From positions 3,205,001 to 3,269,000 of the forward strand of contig NZ_JBBOOE010000001.1 in assembly GCF_038002965.1 (NCBI RefSeq): 64,000 nucleotides of DNA, given 5' to 3'. The notes beneath the pieces were generated by a model that was given only the letters and a program-made list of their open reading frames with translations, ran no database searches and was not told the origin of the DNA. The DNA is from Robertmurraya sp. FSL R5-0851. Its GTDB lineage: Bacteria > Bacillota > Bacilli > Bacillales > Cytobacillaceae. The position numbers and the translations under genes were made by a program. Below, one piece after another: positions 1-10,323 of the stretch (within the stretch, counting starts at the first letter, position 1; every line of letters begins with the position of its first letter).

Positions 1-828
1 AGCTGATGGTGCTTTCGGTATTTTCCTCTCTTTTTCAATTTCCCATTTGGCCGGAAATTGATTATTAAGATCAACTCCACGAATATTTGCTTTCCAACCT
101 ACAAAATCACTACTGCCACCGTTGTATGTTACTAGTTGAGCCCTCTCACTTTCTAACGGACCATGTAAAACCAAATCCACTCCATCTGGATTCACCATAG
201 GTACGATAGATACATCGACACGGTTGTATAGGCTCTGAATATCTATTCCTCTGATTGTTCTCTGATTGGTTAATGCCAACAGAAAGGTATTCACTAACTG
301 CATGAGTATCGGGGTAGTAATCCATTCATTCGCATGAAAAGAAGCATTATAGTGTAATTTTAAATCTCCTTTGCCGAACCGAAGCTCATAAATCGGATTT
401 CCACGAACACTTTGCCCTATGGTACTTGTTGAGACAAAAGGATACATTTCAACAAGTTTTCTAATATCTGTTTCAAGTAGAGCTGAATCATAAAATGTTT
501 GACCATGTATAATTGGTTTAATCATTCGCTTTGGTATATTAACAGTTTCGCCTTTCTCAAAACTGTTTGGATTACGCTTCTGATTGACTAACAATAATGC
601 ATCGATGGAAAGATTATAGTGAAGAGCTAGTCTCCAAAAGGCATCATTCTGTCCAATTATTCGATTTTCTAGCTCAAATCCTGGAATCTGTATCGTTTGC
701 CCTTTTTCAAGGATTGTATCATTTGTCATTTTGTTAGCGTCTAGCAGTAAATGCATGGGCAACATAAATAATTGACTAAAATACTCCAATGAGTCACCAG
801 ACCGAATCTTAACTTTCAAGACCATCAT
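1..828 (-). CDS. yqgT: gamma-D-glutamyl-L-diamino acid endopeptidase I (M14), C-terminus outside window
   Basis: A zinc carboxypeptidase-like enzyme predicted to cut gamma-D-Glu-meso-diaminopimelate bonds of peptidoglycan peptides. The first 276 codons are present and the 3' end lies beyond base 1. Two LysM-type cell-wall binding repeats are visible (about residues 3-48 and 54-100). The M14 catalytic domain follows with the zinc ligand motif HANEW near residues 164-168, then NPDG near 212 and the substrate-binding stretch RGVDLN near 249. Two adjacent in-frame ATG codons (828 and 825) sit right after AAGGAAGGAG, so the exact start is uncertain by one codon. No secretion signal is seen, as in this sporulation-associated family. 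Its place next to the LtaS-type gene matches yqgT-yqgS in B. subtilis. Confidence 0.88.
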   Translation of the reverse strand, partial: MMVLKVKIRSGDSLEYFSQLFMLPMHLLLDANKMTNDTILEKGQTIQIPGFELENRIIGQNDAFWRLALHYNLSIDALLLVNQKRNPNSFEKGETVNIPKRMIKPIIHGQTFYDSALLETDIRKLVEMYPFVSTSTIGQSVRGNPIYELRFGKGDLKLHYNASFHANEWITTPILMQLVNTFLLALTNQRTIRGIDIQSLYNRVDVSIVPMVNPDGVDLVLHGPLESERAQLVTYNGGSSDFVGWKANIRGVDLNNQFPAKWEIEKERKIPKAPSA

Positions 829-898
829 CTCCTTCCTTTATCGATTCATATGAAGAAGATGAAAAAAGATTCCTAGAAAGAGTAGGGAAATCTAAAAC

Positions 899-929
899 AA
901 AAAGAGCCTACAAAAAGTAGGCTTCTCTT
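899..929 (-). terminator. Rho-independent terminator after the ltaS-type gene
   Basis: GCCTAC and GTAGGC form a stem around an AAAAA loop, extended by imperfect pairing. On the minus strand it is followed by a T-rich run, just past the LtaS-type stop codon. Confidence 0.8.
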
Positions 930-932
930 TGA

Positions 933-2813
933 TCACTCATTCGTGTCTTTTTTGATATTCCCAGATTTTTCGTAAAAGCGAAGCAAATCTCCATAAACAA
1001 TTTTATCAGAGTACTCCAGCTCATTTTTCGCTTTTTCCATGTATGGCTCGCAAGCATCAGCAGAATCAGTAGCTTCCCCTGTCGATTTGTCATAACATGT
1101 GCCTTTGGTGTAAACATAGTCTTTCGTGATAAAACTTCCATCACGAAGCAGAGTAAACTCTGTATAGTCTTTAGAAAACAGATCCGATCCGAAATCAATA
1201 TTTTGCTTCGTATCAATTCCAAGTAAGTGAAGGATTGTAGGCTTTAAATCAACCTGTCCTGACACATTGTGAATAACCTTTCCTTCTTGCCCAGGAATGT
1301 GGATGATTAAAGGTACTCTTTGAAGCTGCGTACTTTCAAACGGTGTGATTTCTTTACCTAAAAACTCACCCATGGTTTTATTATGATTTTCCGATATTCC
1401 ATAATGATCACCATATAAGATGATGATTGACTCTTCGTACAATCCATTTTCCTTTAATTCTTCAATAAAAAGCTTTAATGCCTCATCTTGATAACGGACC
1501 GTAGGGAAATAATTATTTACTGTTTTATTAGTAGAATCATAAGGTTGAATATACAAATCTTCCTCGCCAAGTTCAAATGGGAAGTGATTGGTTAGAGTAA
1601 TAAATTTCGAGTAAAACGGTTTTGGCATATTTAATAAATGATCAACTGATTGTTCGAAGAAAGGAATATCCTTAAGCCCCCAACCAATCGAGTTTGTCTC
1701 ATCTACGTCATAATCGCCCAATGCATAAAATCTTGTATAACCTAATGAATCATACATTAAATCACGATTCCAAAAACTCTTGTTATTGGCATGGAGAGAA
1801 GCTGTGTAATAGCCATTTTCATTTAGAATTTCTGGTGTCGCCCGATACTCATTTTCTGAATGAGTAAAGAAGACTGCCCCACGGCTTAAGCCATATAAAG
1901 AATTTTCAACGATAAACTCAGAATCTGACGTTTTACCTTGTGCAGTTTGGTGATAGAAGTTATCAAAATAATAACTTTCCTTAATAAATTGATTTAGGAA
2001 GGGCGTAATTTCTTGGCCATTGACTTCCTGATTAATAACAAAGCTTTGCGTTGATTCCATTGAGATTAAGATGACATTTTTCCCTTTAGCAATTCCAAAC
2101 ATATCATCACTAGGACGCTTGTAATTCGCTCGAACATAGTTTTCTATATCCACCAATTCACTGCCGTCAGCTAATGCTCTTTGAGCGGAAGATTTAGACT
2201 GTAAAAAGGCATCGTAAATGTGGTAATTGTATGTTCCAATATTTTTAACAAGCATTTCTCTATCAAATGTTCGAGTAAGGAGTTGTGGTCTTTCTGCTTC
2301 AGCCAAACCTAAATTAAAAAATGCAATGGCAGCGGTAAGTAAATAATACGCACTTATTACTACTTTGTTACGATTTTTTTGTTCTGTTAAGATTGGTCTT
2401 CGCAACACAAAAGCAACGATAAGAAAGAAATCAGTGAAATACAAAAGATCCTTCCATTCTAGAAGTTCATTCACACTGCTTCCTAAGTCTGCCATATTAC
2501 TTGTTTGAAACAAGACCGGTATCGTTAAGAAATCATTAAAGAAACGATAAAAAACAACATTACTAAACAGAACGGCCGACATCAGAAAACTTGTTGTAAT
2601 TATGAATCGATTTTGGCTTTTTCCCTTTAAAAACAAGCCAATACCAAAGATAAACATAAGGAAACTTAACGGGTTTATAAATAAAATAAACTCTTGTCTC
2701 CAGTTCTCAATTTTAATATCAAAGCTAGTTTTATAGACGATATATGTTTTTATCCAAAGCAATACGATTGCAATTGCAATCAAAGGAAACTTTGACCATT
2801 TCAACTTGTTCAT
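933..2813 (-). CDS. yqgS: LtaS-family lipoteichoic acid synthase/primase (YqgS type)
   Basis: Membrane glycerophosphate transferase that polymerises or primes polyglycerolphosphate lipoteichoic acid from phosphatidylglycerol on the outer face of the membrane. About five transmembrane helices fill residues 1-170. A linker with a possible signal peptidase site (SKSSA, near 210) precedes the extracellular sulfatase-fold domain. Metal ligand Glu (SMES, about 253), catalytic Thr (QGKTSD, about 295) and a later GDHYG metal site are present. The start at 2813 is chosen because AGGAGGT lies about 10 bases upstream; the longer frame from 2843 has no ribosome site. Length (626 residues) fits the family. 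Family assignment is firm; choosing YqgS over LtaS, YfnI or YvgJ rests on synteny with yqgT and glcK. Confidence 0.9.
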   Translation of the reverse strand: MNKLKWSKFPLIAIAIVLLWIKTYIVYKTSFDIKIENWRQEFILFINPLSFLMFIFGIGLFLKGKSQNRFIITTSFLMSAVLFSNVVFYRFFNDFLTIPVLFQTSNMADLGSSVNELLEWKDLLYFTDFFLIVAFVLRRPILTEQKNRNKVVISAYYLLTAAIAFFNLGLAEAERPQLLTRTFDREMLVKNIGTYNYHIYDAFLQSKSSAQRALADGSELVDIENYVRANYKRPSDDMFGIAKGKNVILISMESTQSFVINQEVNGQEITPFLNQFIKESYYFDNFYHQTAQGKTSDSEFIVENSLYGLSRGAVFFTHSENEYRATPEILNENGYYTASLHANNKSFWNRDLMYDSLGYTRFYALGDYDVDETNSIGWGLKDIPFFEQSVDHLLNMPKPFYSKFITLTNHFPFELGEEDLYIQPYDSTNKTVNNYFPTVRYQDEALKLFIEELKENGLYEESIIILYGDHYGISENHNKTMGEFLGKEITPFESTQLQRVPLIIHIPGQEGKVIHNVSGQVDLKPTILHLLGIDTKQNIDFGSDLFSKDYTEFTLLRDGSFITKDYVYTKGTCYDKSTGEATDSADACEPYMEKAKNELEYSDKIVYGDLLRFYEKSGNIKKDTNE

Positions 2814-2880
2814 GCAGCCTGGTACCTCCTGTTTCTTGGTCAATGGTATATTTTGGTATAATCATAGTTAACCAAAAATA

Positions 2881-2909
2881 ATCTTAATACGTTTTTAACA
2901 AAAAATCAA
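2881..2909 (-). promoter_or_regulatory. SigA-type promoter of the ltaS-type gene
   Basis: On the minus strand TTGATT (2909-2904), a 17-base spacer and TAAGAT (2886-2881) lie about 70 bases before the start codon, downstream of the glcK terminator. This suggests the gene can be transcribed independently of glcK. Confidence 0.6.
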
Positions 2910-3032
2910 ACTCATCATAATAATTGTTTTATAGAATGTTAAATTACTGAACTCCATATTACCCTAATAATAGACGTTTGAAACTTAAAATAGTTTCAAC
3001 TTTGTCCTATTTTTTTAAAATTGACCAAAAAT

Positions 3033-3065
3033 AAAAGGAACCTCCACTAAATTCGTAGAGGCTCC
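3033..3065 (-). terminator. terminator after glcK
   Basis: GGAGCCTC and GAGGTTCC arms pair on the minus strand and are followed by TTTTATTTTT, just past the glucokinase stop. Confidence 0.75.
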
Positions 3066-3072
3066 ATCCAAA

Positions 3073-4050
3073 TTATTTACTAACATAATCTCTTATTAAC
3101 CAAGCTGCACCAATAACACCTGCGTCATTTCCAAGTGTTGCAACAGCGATTTTTGTTGATTCCTTTACTCTTGAGAAGGCGTATTTCTCAAAGTTTTGAC
3201 GAACGCTGTCAAGTAAAATATCTCCCGCTTTTGAAACCCCTCCCCCAAGAACAATTTTCTCTGGGTTAAGTGTGTTTGCAATATTAGCTAATGCTAATCC
3301 AAGATGGAAACTTACTTCCTCAATTACTTCTTTTGCAAGTCCATCTCCATTTCTTGCGCTATCAAATATATTTTTGGCTGAGATGGTGCCCTCTTCACGA
3401 TAAATCGATGCGAGTTCTCCACTTAAATCCTGTGCCTTCTTAAGCTTTTCTTTTCCTATTCGAACGATACCTGTTGCTGAAGCAATGGTCTCCAAGCAAC
3501 CTGTTTTTCCACAGTTACAAGGTGCTCCACCGACAGGGATGGAAGTAATATGACCAATCTCACCGGCTGCTCCGCTTACACCTTGAACAATATGCCCATT
3601 AGCGATCACCCCACCTCCAACACCTGTTCCTAACGTGACAGCAACGATATCCTTCCCACCATTTCCAGCACCCTTCCACATTTCACCTAATGCCGCACAG
3701 TTTGCATCATTATCAATGATAGCAGGTAGAGAGGTTTCTACTTCTAATAAATCCTTTAAAGGATAGTTATCATCCCAGCCTAAATTTACAACATTGTAAA
3801 TAATTCCAGTTGTATAATCTACTGGACCAGGTGCACCCATTCCTATCCCTAAAAGCTTACTTTTAGGCTGATCTAACTCTTCAAGCGCCTGATCAATTGA
3901 TTTGGCAATGTTTATTGTAATATTTTTCCCCTTATCGCTATTATCTGTTGGAATTTCCCATTTTTTCAGGATTTCACCATATTGATTAATAAAAGCAAGC
4001 TTTGTTGTTGTTCCCCCTAAATCTACCCCAACCAACCACTTATCTGTCAT
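3073..4050 (-). CDS. glcK: glucokinase, ROK family
   Basis: Cytoplasmic ATP-dependent kinase that phosphorylates glucose to glucose-6-phosphate for glycolysis. The ROK hallmarks are all visible: the N-terminal ATP loop DLGGTTTK (about residues 10-17), the sugar-binding stretch with catalytic Asp ([11 protein letters not shown]), and the zinc cluster [10 protein letters not shown] followed by the glycine-rich GLALANI region. Its 325 residues match B. subtilis GlcK. The ATG has an AGGTG site five bases upstream. It sits 18 bases after yqgQ and is probably cotranscribed with it, as in B. subtilis. Confidence 0.95.
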   Translation of the reverse strand: MTDKWLVGVDLGGTTTKLAFINQYGEILKKWEIPTDNSDKGKNITINIAKSIDQALEELDQPKSKLLGIGMGAPGPVDYTTGIIYNVVNLGWDDNYPLKDLLEVETSLPAIIDNDANCAALGEMWKGAGNGGKDIVAVTLGTGVGGGVIANGHIVQGVSGAAGEIGHITSIPVGGAPCNCGKTGCLETIASATGIVRIGKEKLKKAQDLSGELASIYREEGTISAKNIFDSARNGDGLAKEVIEEVSFHLGLALANIANTLNPEKIVLGGGVSKAGDILLDSVRQNFEKYAFSRVKESTKIAVATLGNDAGVIGAAWLIRDYVSK

Positions 4051-4068
4051 ATTCGCACCTACTATTCT

Positions 4069-4263
4069 TTATTTTTTTATTTGTTGAATTTCATGACGTA
4101 CAATAAATAATGCCGTTTGAAAGTCCTGTTCTTCAATCAACTGAGATTGATATAATTCCTTCAGTTCTTCCTCCATTAATTCTAAATCAGCAAGGCGGTC
4201 ACCAACATAAATAATAGTCCCAAACTTTTTTAAAAATTGTTGAATATCATATGTATTCTTCAT
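4069..4263 (-). CDS. yqgQ: YqgQ family protein (DUF910)
   Basis: Small (64 residue) soluble, mostly helical protein of the YqgQ/DUF910 family, which has been described structurally but whose function I do not know. It begins at an ATG preceded by GAGGT, and carries the family pattern of an N-terminal YDIQQFLKKFG segment and a helical C-terminus. It is the first gene of the yqgQ-glcK unit, directly behind a promoter and a cre-like site, so a link to glucose metabolism is possible but not shown. Confidence 0.88.
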   Translation of the reverse strand: MKNTYDIQQFLKKFGTIIYVGDRLADLELMEEELKELYQSQLIEEQDFQTALFIVRHEIQQIKK

Positions 4264-4297
4264 GTATTTACCTCAAGTACTTAATTGTGAAAGCTTG

Positions 4298-4311
4298 TAC
4301 AAACGCTTTCA
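4298..4311 (-). promoter_or_regulatory. cre-like catabolite control site before yqgQ-glcK
   Basis: On the minus strand TGAAAGCGTTTGTA fits the CcpA cre consensus TGNAANCGNWNNCA with one mismatch (TA for the final CA). It begins 5 bases after the -10 box, in the expected transcription start region, where binding by CcpA would repress. Confidence 0.5.
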
Positions 4312-4316
4312 TAAAA

Positions 4317-4345
4317 AGTATAATCGAAAATCACGGTTTACTCAA
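4317..4345 (-). promoter_or_regulatory. SigA-type promoter of yqgQ-glcK
   Basis: On the minus strand TTGAGT (4345-4340), a 17-base spacer and TATACT (4322-4317) lie about 55 bases before yqgQ. Confidence 0.65.
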
Positions 4346-4359
4346 TACTACAAAAAAAA

Positions 4360-4386
4360 TATGCCTTTCTAAAAAGAAAGACATGA
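4360..4386 (-). terminator. terminator after the spoVAF-like gene
   Basis: CTTTCT and AGAAAG arms around a TTTT loop, followed on the minus strand by a run of T, immediately past the stop codon. Confidence 0.65.
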
Positions 4387-4387
4387 A

Positions 4388-5845
4388 TTATCTATCAGGA
4401 TCTTGAGGATTTAAAATTTCTGGCCTCTTACTTTTTAAAGGAATCGGTGATCGAATAAGAACATCTTTTAATGCTTTTATATCAAAGGGGATGAATGGCC
4501 AAAGATATGGGACACCAAAAGATTTCATATTTGAAAGCAACAGGATTAAAAGTACGATCCCCACCACAAACCCGATTGTTTGAAATAGAGCTGTGAAAAT
4601 CAGTAAGCACAGCCTTACTAATCTTGAGGCTAAGCTCAATTCATAGCTCGGGGTTGCAAACGTTCCAAGCGCAGCAATAGAGAAGTATAAAATGACTTCG
4701 TTACTCAATAATCCTACTTCGACAGCAACTTGTCCAATCATCAAGGCTGCTACAAGACCAAGGGCAGTTGCTAATGCTGATGGAGTATGAATAGCTGCCA
4801 TCCTTAGCACGTCGAGCCCAATCTCAATCAGAAGAAACTGTAGAAAAAGTGGTATTTGTCCCATCTCATTGGGCCCTATAAAGGAAAGAGCATTTGGCAA
4901 CAATTCTTTATTCGTTGCTAATAAATACCACATTGGCAACAAAAAGATAGAAGACCAAACCGCAATAAAACGTACTAATCTAAGATACGCACCAACTATA
5001 GGTTTGTTTCGATACTCCTCTGCATGCTGTAGATGGTGCCAAAAGGTAACCGGGGCAATAATCACACTTGGTGACCCATCTACGATGATACAAACATGTC
5101 CCTCATATAAATGTGTAGCCGCTGTATCTGGCCTTTCGGTATATCGAATCACAGGGAAGGGATTCCAATGTCTACCTGACAAGTACTCCTCAATTGTTTT
5201 GTCAGCCATCGGTAAGCCATCTGTATCAATTTTTGATAAAGCTTCTTTTAGCTGTTTAACCATATGAGGATCAGCAATATCTTCTATATAACTAATAACG
5301 ATATCCGTCTTTGATCTTCTTCCGACCTGCATATATTCCATCCGTAGTGTACGATCTCTTACTCTTCTTCGGGTCAGAGCTGTATTAAAAACAAGTGTTT
5401 CGACAAAGCCATCTCTTGCTCCTCTAACCACCCTTTCAATATCCGGCTCTTGAGGGCCACGAACTGGGTAGGTTCTGGCGTCAATTAAAATGGCTGTCGG
5501 TATCCCATCTACAAGTAGTGCCGTAGGACCTGCTAATACGGTGTCAACTACCTTATCCAAATCGTCTGTAGTTTCCACTTCGACATAAGGAATATACGTT
5601 TTTAACAATGCACTCAGTGCATCAGGCTCAAGCTGTTCCTTCTTTAAATCTGCTAATAGTTTCATTAAATAATGCAGGATATCATCTTTAACAAAGCCAT
5701 CCACAAAATAAAACGCCATTTCTTTCTCTGCGTATTCTACATCTAGTTGAATAACATCAAAGCTTTTATCAACACCAAGAGCATCTCTTAAATAACTTGT
5801 GTTGGTATGTAGTTTTGAACTCACCTTATGTTTTGCTGCTTCCAT
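4388..5845 (-). CDS. spoVAF: GerA-family spore germination protein, SpoVAF-like
   Basis: Inner spore membrane protein of the GerA A-subunit family, whose members form nutrient receptors or, for SpoVAF (5AF), an ion channel that amplifies germination. The N-terminal cytoplasmic domain (about residues 1-275) precedes about five membrane helices between 280 and 450. The family stretches near RRRVRDRTLRMEYMQVG and HLYEGHVCIIVDGSPS are present. The C-terminal SKRPEIL resembles SpoVAF rather than the ligand-gated A subunits. The ATG at 5845 has GAGGTG seven bases upstream; the longer frame begins at a TTG without a ribosome site. In B. subtilis spoVAF closes the spoVA operon, whereas here it stands alone between gluP and yqgQ. 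SpoVAF is the best fit, but another GerA paralogue is possible. Confidence 0.8.
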   Translation of the reverse strand: MEAAKHKVSSKLHTNTSYLRDALGVDKSFDVIQLDVEYAEKEMAFYFVDGFVKDDILHYLMKLLADLKKEQLEPDALSALLKTYIPYVEVETTDDLDKVVDTVLAGPTALLVDGIPTAILIDARTYPVRGPQEPDIERVVRGARDGFVETLVFNTALTRRRVRDRTLRMEYMQVGRRSKTDIVISYIEDIADPHMVKQLKEALSKIDTDGLPMADKTIEEYLSGRHWNPFPVIRYTERPDTAATHLYEGHVCIIVDGSPSVIIAPVTFWHHLQHAEEYRNKPIVGAYLRLVRFIAVWSSIFLLPMWYLLATNKELLPNALSFIGPNEMGQIPLFLQFLLIEIGLDVLRMAAIHTPSALATALGLVAALMIGQVAVEVGLLSNEVILYFSIAALGTFATPSYELSLASRLVRLCLLIFTALFQTIGFVVGIVLLILLLSNMKSFGVPYLWPFIPFDIKALKDVLIRSPIPLKSKRPEILNPQDPDR

Positions 5846-5942
5846 AGCGTTCACCTCGTTCAAATGAAGAGCTTACTCCAAAGATTTCCATGTATACTTC
5901 AACATCTTAGACATCCCCCCATAAAAACATACTCTCTCAATT

Positions 5943-5971
5943 GAAAAAGGTGATGCAAAAACATCACCTTG
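5943..5971 (-). terminator. terminator after gluP
   Basis: A nine-base stem AAGGTGATG / CATCACCTT around a short loop, with TTTTT after it on the minus strand. Confidence 0.85.
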
Positions 5972-5982
5972 GGAATCATGTA

Positions 5983-7503
5983 TTATTCTTGTATTTTATT
6001 TAAAAAACTTTGATACTCCTCTCTCTCGGGAGCGAGTTCAGCTGCTTTTTGTGCATATGTTAGGGAATCTTCTTTGTTTCCTAATTCATAGGAAACAAGG
6101 GAAAGATTATAGAATGCCTCATGAAAATACTGATCAAGGTCTACTGCCCTTTTTAAATGTAGCTCCGCTGAAGCGAGATCGTTTTGTTTGATCTCAACAT
6201 AAGAAAGCTGAAAAAATAATTCTGCAGAGGAATGATGAGTTTGAATCGCATGAGTCAATAAATGATAGGCTTCATCATAATTCTCGTCCTGAAGATACAC
6301 TTGAGACAAGACCATCACCGATTGTGCATCTGTAATTTTTTCTGGATTTGCGTAGCCATACCATAACAAACTACCCATTCCTCCTACAGTAAGGAATAAT
6401 ACTAATAGTTGCTGTAACCATTTTTTTTGTTTTGGAAAATGTAAAACGGCCGTAGCTAGAAATCCTCCTACAAGACCACCTAGATGACCAGCGTTATCAA
6501 TTCCTGGGATCGTAAAACCAAGAGACAGGTTGATGGCAATAACAACCAGAACATTGAAGCCCATTGTCCGAAGGAAGAGGGATCGATAGTTAAGTCCAAA
6601 GTATAGAAGAGCTCCAAAGCAACCGAAGATTGCTCCACTTGCACCAGCCGAAAGATTTGTAGTAAATAAAAAACTTGCCACTGATCCGCTAAAACCGGCG
6701 AACAAGTATATTAAAAGAAATCTCATACGTCCATATATTTTTTCAATTGTCGGCCCAAGATAGTACAAGGCCAGTGTATTCATAAATAAATGGATAAATC
6801 CGATATGAAGTAAGATGGGGGTAAAAAACCTCCACCATTGTCCCTCTAAAATAAGTGGATTGAACTTCGCACCATACTTTATGAGCGTGGCCGTATTCGT
6901 GCTTCCACCTTTCCACTCTAGAAAAAGGTAAGCAATAATTTGAAGGGCCATAAAGACATATGTAAAAAGAGGTTTTCCATTTTCAAACATGCTCTTCTCC
7001 ATTCTTATACGCTCAACAGCTTTTTCTAAAGTAGCATTTTTTAAGTCCTCGATTTCATTTGAAGAGTACTCCTCCTGTTTCTCAAATCGTATCTCCTCAC
7101 TAAATATATATTCCAATTCAGAGATTTCCTTATGATAAGTATCCCGGGTAATCACCTTTGTTGTGACATTTGTCTTCAGAAACTTACTTTCCGAGAGCAG
7201 AAAATCATAGTCATCAACCGGTGGATAGGCTGACACATATAAATTTAATACGTTAGCCTCGCCGCGAACCAATTGACGTCGGATAGCTTCACCATTATTC
7301 CCGCTGTTCTCAATATCCCGAGCAAGCCAATTGCTCCAGTCTAAGTCGATCCGTCTAAGTCGAATAATTGGTACTTTTTTGTTTTCTACTCTTTCAAACC
7401 ACAATTCCTCTTGCGAAGGAGAGGTTCTTAACAGTCGATACTCCTTTTTATGAATAAGAAAATGTGCTAGCTTCCAAAATAAATAATCTTCTAATTTATT
7501 CAA
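5983..7503 (-). CDS. gluP: rhomboid intramembrane serine protease GluP
   Basis: Rhomboid protease of the cell membrane. In B. subtilis YqgP/GluP cleaves the magnesium transporter MgtE and hands it to FtsH under manganese stress. An N-terminal soluble domain (about residues 1-180) precedes the membrane core, which holds the family HLFMN motif, the catalytic Ser in GASGAIFG and the catalytic His in AGHLGG. A C-terminal segment of tetratricopeptide-like repeats (about 395-500) follows. The start is a TTG with AGAGGGGG six bases upstream, and the length (506) matches YqgP. Confidence 0.93.
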   Translation of the reverse strand: MNKLEDYLFWKLAHFLIHKKEYRLLRTSPSQEELWFERVENKKVPIIRLRRIDLDWSNWLARDIENSGNNGEAIRRQLVRGEANVLNLYVSAYPPVDDYDFLLSESKFLKTNVTTKVITRDTYHKEISELEYIFSEEIRFEKQEEYSSNEIEDLKNATLEKAVERIRMEKSMFENGKPLFTYVFMALQIIAYLFLEWKGGSTNTATLIKYGAKFNPLILEGQWWRFFTPILLHIGFIHLFMNTLALYYLGPTIEKIYGRMRFLLIYLFAGFSGSVASFLFTTNLSAGASGAIFGCFGALLYFGLNYRSLFLRTMGFNVLVVIAINLSLGFTIPGIDNAGHLGGLVGGFLATAVLHFPKQKKWLQQLLVLFLTVGGMGSLLWYGYANPEKITDAQSVMVLSQVYLQDENYDEAYHLLTHAIQTHHSSAELFFQLSYVEIKQNDLASAELHLKRAVDLDQYFHEAFYNLSLVSYELGNKEDSLTYAQKAAELAPEREEYQSFLNKIQE

Positions 7504-7610
7504 GCTTCCCCCTCTTCCCTTTACAAAGATTTACTCACATTATATACGAGATTGATTCTTAATAAAAAAGTTTTGAGTTCAGTTCTGTTACAATGGATAA
7601 ATGTGCATAA

Positions 7611-7645
7611 AAAAGACCAAAGTTTACAAAAACTTTGGTCTTTTT
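7611..7645 (-). terminator. strong terminator after the small membrane protein gene
   Basis: A near-perfect stem AAAGACCAAAGTTT / AAACTTTGGTCTTT with T runs on both strands. It lies between the 7647 gene and gluP, on the side of the stop codon. Confidence 0.85.
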
Positions 7646-7646
7646 C

Positions 7647-7838
7647 TTAAAAGGCAGGACGTCCTGAGAATACCGTTTTTGTCATTAAATTTCTAACATA
7701 CGGTACATTCATTAAGGAACTTACAACCATTCTTCTTATCATTGGACTACCGAGTACGATATTAACCAATCGAAAACGATTCTTATAGGCATAATATCCA
7801 CCAATACCAACTAATACCATAGAAAATAAACGTGACAT
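7647..7838 (-). CDS. small membrane protein of unknown function (YqgO position)
   Basis: A 63-residue basic protein with one hydrophobic N-terminal segment and no motif that I recognise. The ATG at 7838 is preferred because the GGAGGG site lies seven bases upstream; an ATG two codons earlier (7844) touches the ribosome site. It lies between gluP and the yqgN operon, the position of yqgO in B. subtilis, so it may be that gene, but I cannot confirm similarity. The clean ribosome site and dedicated terminator argue that it is real. Confidence 0.65.
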   Translation of the reverse strand: MSRLFSMVLVGIGGYYAYKNRFRLVNIVLGSPMIRRMVVSSLMNVPYVRNLMTKTVFSGRPAF

Positions 7839-7900
7839 TTTCATCCCTCCTACCTATAGTTTGAAACGTCAAATTCATTTTTATCCATGACAAATGAAAA

Positions 7901-8881
<981 letters not shown>

Positions 8882-8913
8882 TTATGGTTTCCACATTACA
8901 TTATTTTCATGAC

Positions 8914-9690
8914 CTAATACATTAACAATATCGCTATAGCAGGAGCAATGCCAGATATGAAGTTTACAACATCATTATTTAAAAATTTTCTTCCTCTTAT
9001 TAACGCTGTTCTTCTTTGACAATGAATGATTTTCTCGGTTTCTACCCCACATCGAGAACACCTATACAACGCTTGTACATATGCACCGAGGAATGTATCT
9101 ATAACATTACCTAGAAATCCAAATAAAAAAATCACCCAAAATTCAGATATTTGTAAGTTAAATAGTACATAAGATGAATAGGCAATCAAAATAGCTCCTG
9201 CTACCGCTGCCATTGTCCCTAATAAACTGACTGCTCCCGACGTTCCTCTTTCAACAACTGAAAAAGTACGAACAGAGTAAGGGCGTCTTTTACTTAACGT
9301 GCCAATTTCCGATGCCCAAGTATCAGAGTTAGATGTAGCAATAAAAACACAAAAAGCTAAGAGTAAATGATTAGTTTGAAAGAATCCATACAATACGCTT
9401 AGTAGTGCCGCCATTCCACCATTGGCCAACACTTGCTGATAATCACGTCTAGAACCCTTCGCATGCTTCTCCTCGACTACCATTTTCTCCTTCCTTTTGT
9501 ATACAGACCAAAGACTGGAAGAAACAAAGAATATCCCTAATAAAATCAATCCTTTTAGCCCCAAGCCAAAGCAAATAAGTAGCCCAACAAATACAGCTGA
9601 TACACTCCCTGACTTGGTCAAAAAACGCAAGGCATACCCAAGAATAGATGCCACAATGATAAAGGACGATATTAGGATATATTCAATCAA
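8914..9690 (-). CDS. DUF92 / TIGR00297 family membrane protein
   Basis: A polytopic membrane protein of about 258 residues with six or more hydrophobic helices. It carries the DUF92 signature around ATSNSDTWASEIGTLS (mid protein) and a GFLGNVIDTFLGAYVQ segment near the end. Some plant DUF92 proteins act as phytyl-phosphate kinases; the bacterial role is not established, so no function is assigned. The TTG at 9690 sits nine bases after AGGAGG; an earlier TTG at 9696 is too close. It slightly overlaps the end of the yqgN gene upstream, which implies cotranscription. Confidence 0.82.
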   Translation of the reverse strand: MIEYILISSFIIVASILGYALRFLTKSGSVSAVFVGLLICFGLGLKGLILLGIFFVSSSLWSVYKRKEKMVVEEKHAKGSRRDYQQVLANGGMAALLSVLYGFFQTNHLLLAFCVFIATSNSDTWASEIGTLSKRRPYSVRTFSVVERGTSGAVSLLGTMAAVAGAILIAYSSYVLFNLQISEFWVIFLFGFLGNVIDTFLGAYVQALYRCSRCGVETEKIIHCQRRTALIRGRKFLNNDVVNFISGIAPAIAILLMY

Positions 9691-10249
9691 TACCAATAAC
9701 CTCCTCTGAGGTAATAAGCTTTTTCACAGGAATATCATGTGGTTCTAATGGAAGCGAAGGGATGATTTGTTCTGGAAAAGCTAATGAGATCGTATTACCT
9801 TCATAATCACTTAGAAAACGATCGTAATAACCACCCCCGAAACCAATACGGTAGCCTTTTGATGTATACCCTAAGCCTGGGACAATAACTAAATCTATTT
9901 TACTTTTATGAACTTCAACCGTTTGACTGACAATTGGTTCTAGCAGGCCAAAAAAGACGGTTTCTAGTTGTTCAAAAGATTGAATTCTATGAAAAGTCAT
10001 TGTACGAGTCTCTTTGTGACACTTTGGAACGACAATCGTTTTCCCTGCTTCCCAAGCCTCACGAATGATCGGGTATGTATCTACTTCTGGTGTTCTTGAA
10101 ATGGTAATTGCAATGGTAGTAGCGTCCCTCCACTCCTCCGTTTGGAATAAACGAGTAGCAATCTGAGTGGATTGATTTTCATATTGTTGTTGCGGCTTTT
10201 TCTGAAGGTCTTGTTGAAGGATGGTACGAAGGAACCTTTTACTGGTCAA
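9683..10249 (-). CDS. yqgN: 5-formyltetrahydrofolate cyclo-ligase
   Basis: ATP-dependent enzyme that converts 5-formyl-THF to 5,10-methenyl-THF, returning a storage or inhibitory folate to one-carbon metabolism. The family C-terminal motif GLGYTSKGYRIGFGGGYYDR (about 125-144) is complete, as are the basic N-terminus and the central MTFHRI region. Length 188 fits. The start is a TTG with GGGGGA six bases upstream. It directly follows rpmG, as in B. subtilis (rpmGA-yqgN), but a terminator separates them. Confidence 0.93.
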   Translation of the reverse strand: MTSKRFLRTILQQDLQKKPQQQYENQSTQIATRLFQTEEWRDATTIAITISRTPEVDTYPIIREAWEAGKTIVVPKCHKETRTMTFHRIQSFEQLETVFFGLLEPIVSQTVEVHKSKIDLVIVPGLGYTSKGYRIGFGGGYYDRFLSDYEGNTISLAFPEQIIPSLPLEPHDIPVKKLITSEEVIGID

Positions 10250-10292
10250 TGAAATTCCCCCTGGTATTTGAATGTATGTATGAATATAAACA

Positions 10293-10323
10293 CAAAAAAA
10301 GCAGTGGGAATGACCCTACTGCT
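10293..10323 (-). terminator. terminator after rpmG
   Basis: AGCAGT-GGG and CCC-CTGCT arms on the minus strand are followed by seven T. It begins right at the L33 stop codon. Confidence 0.85.
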
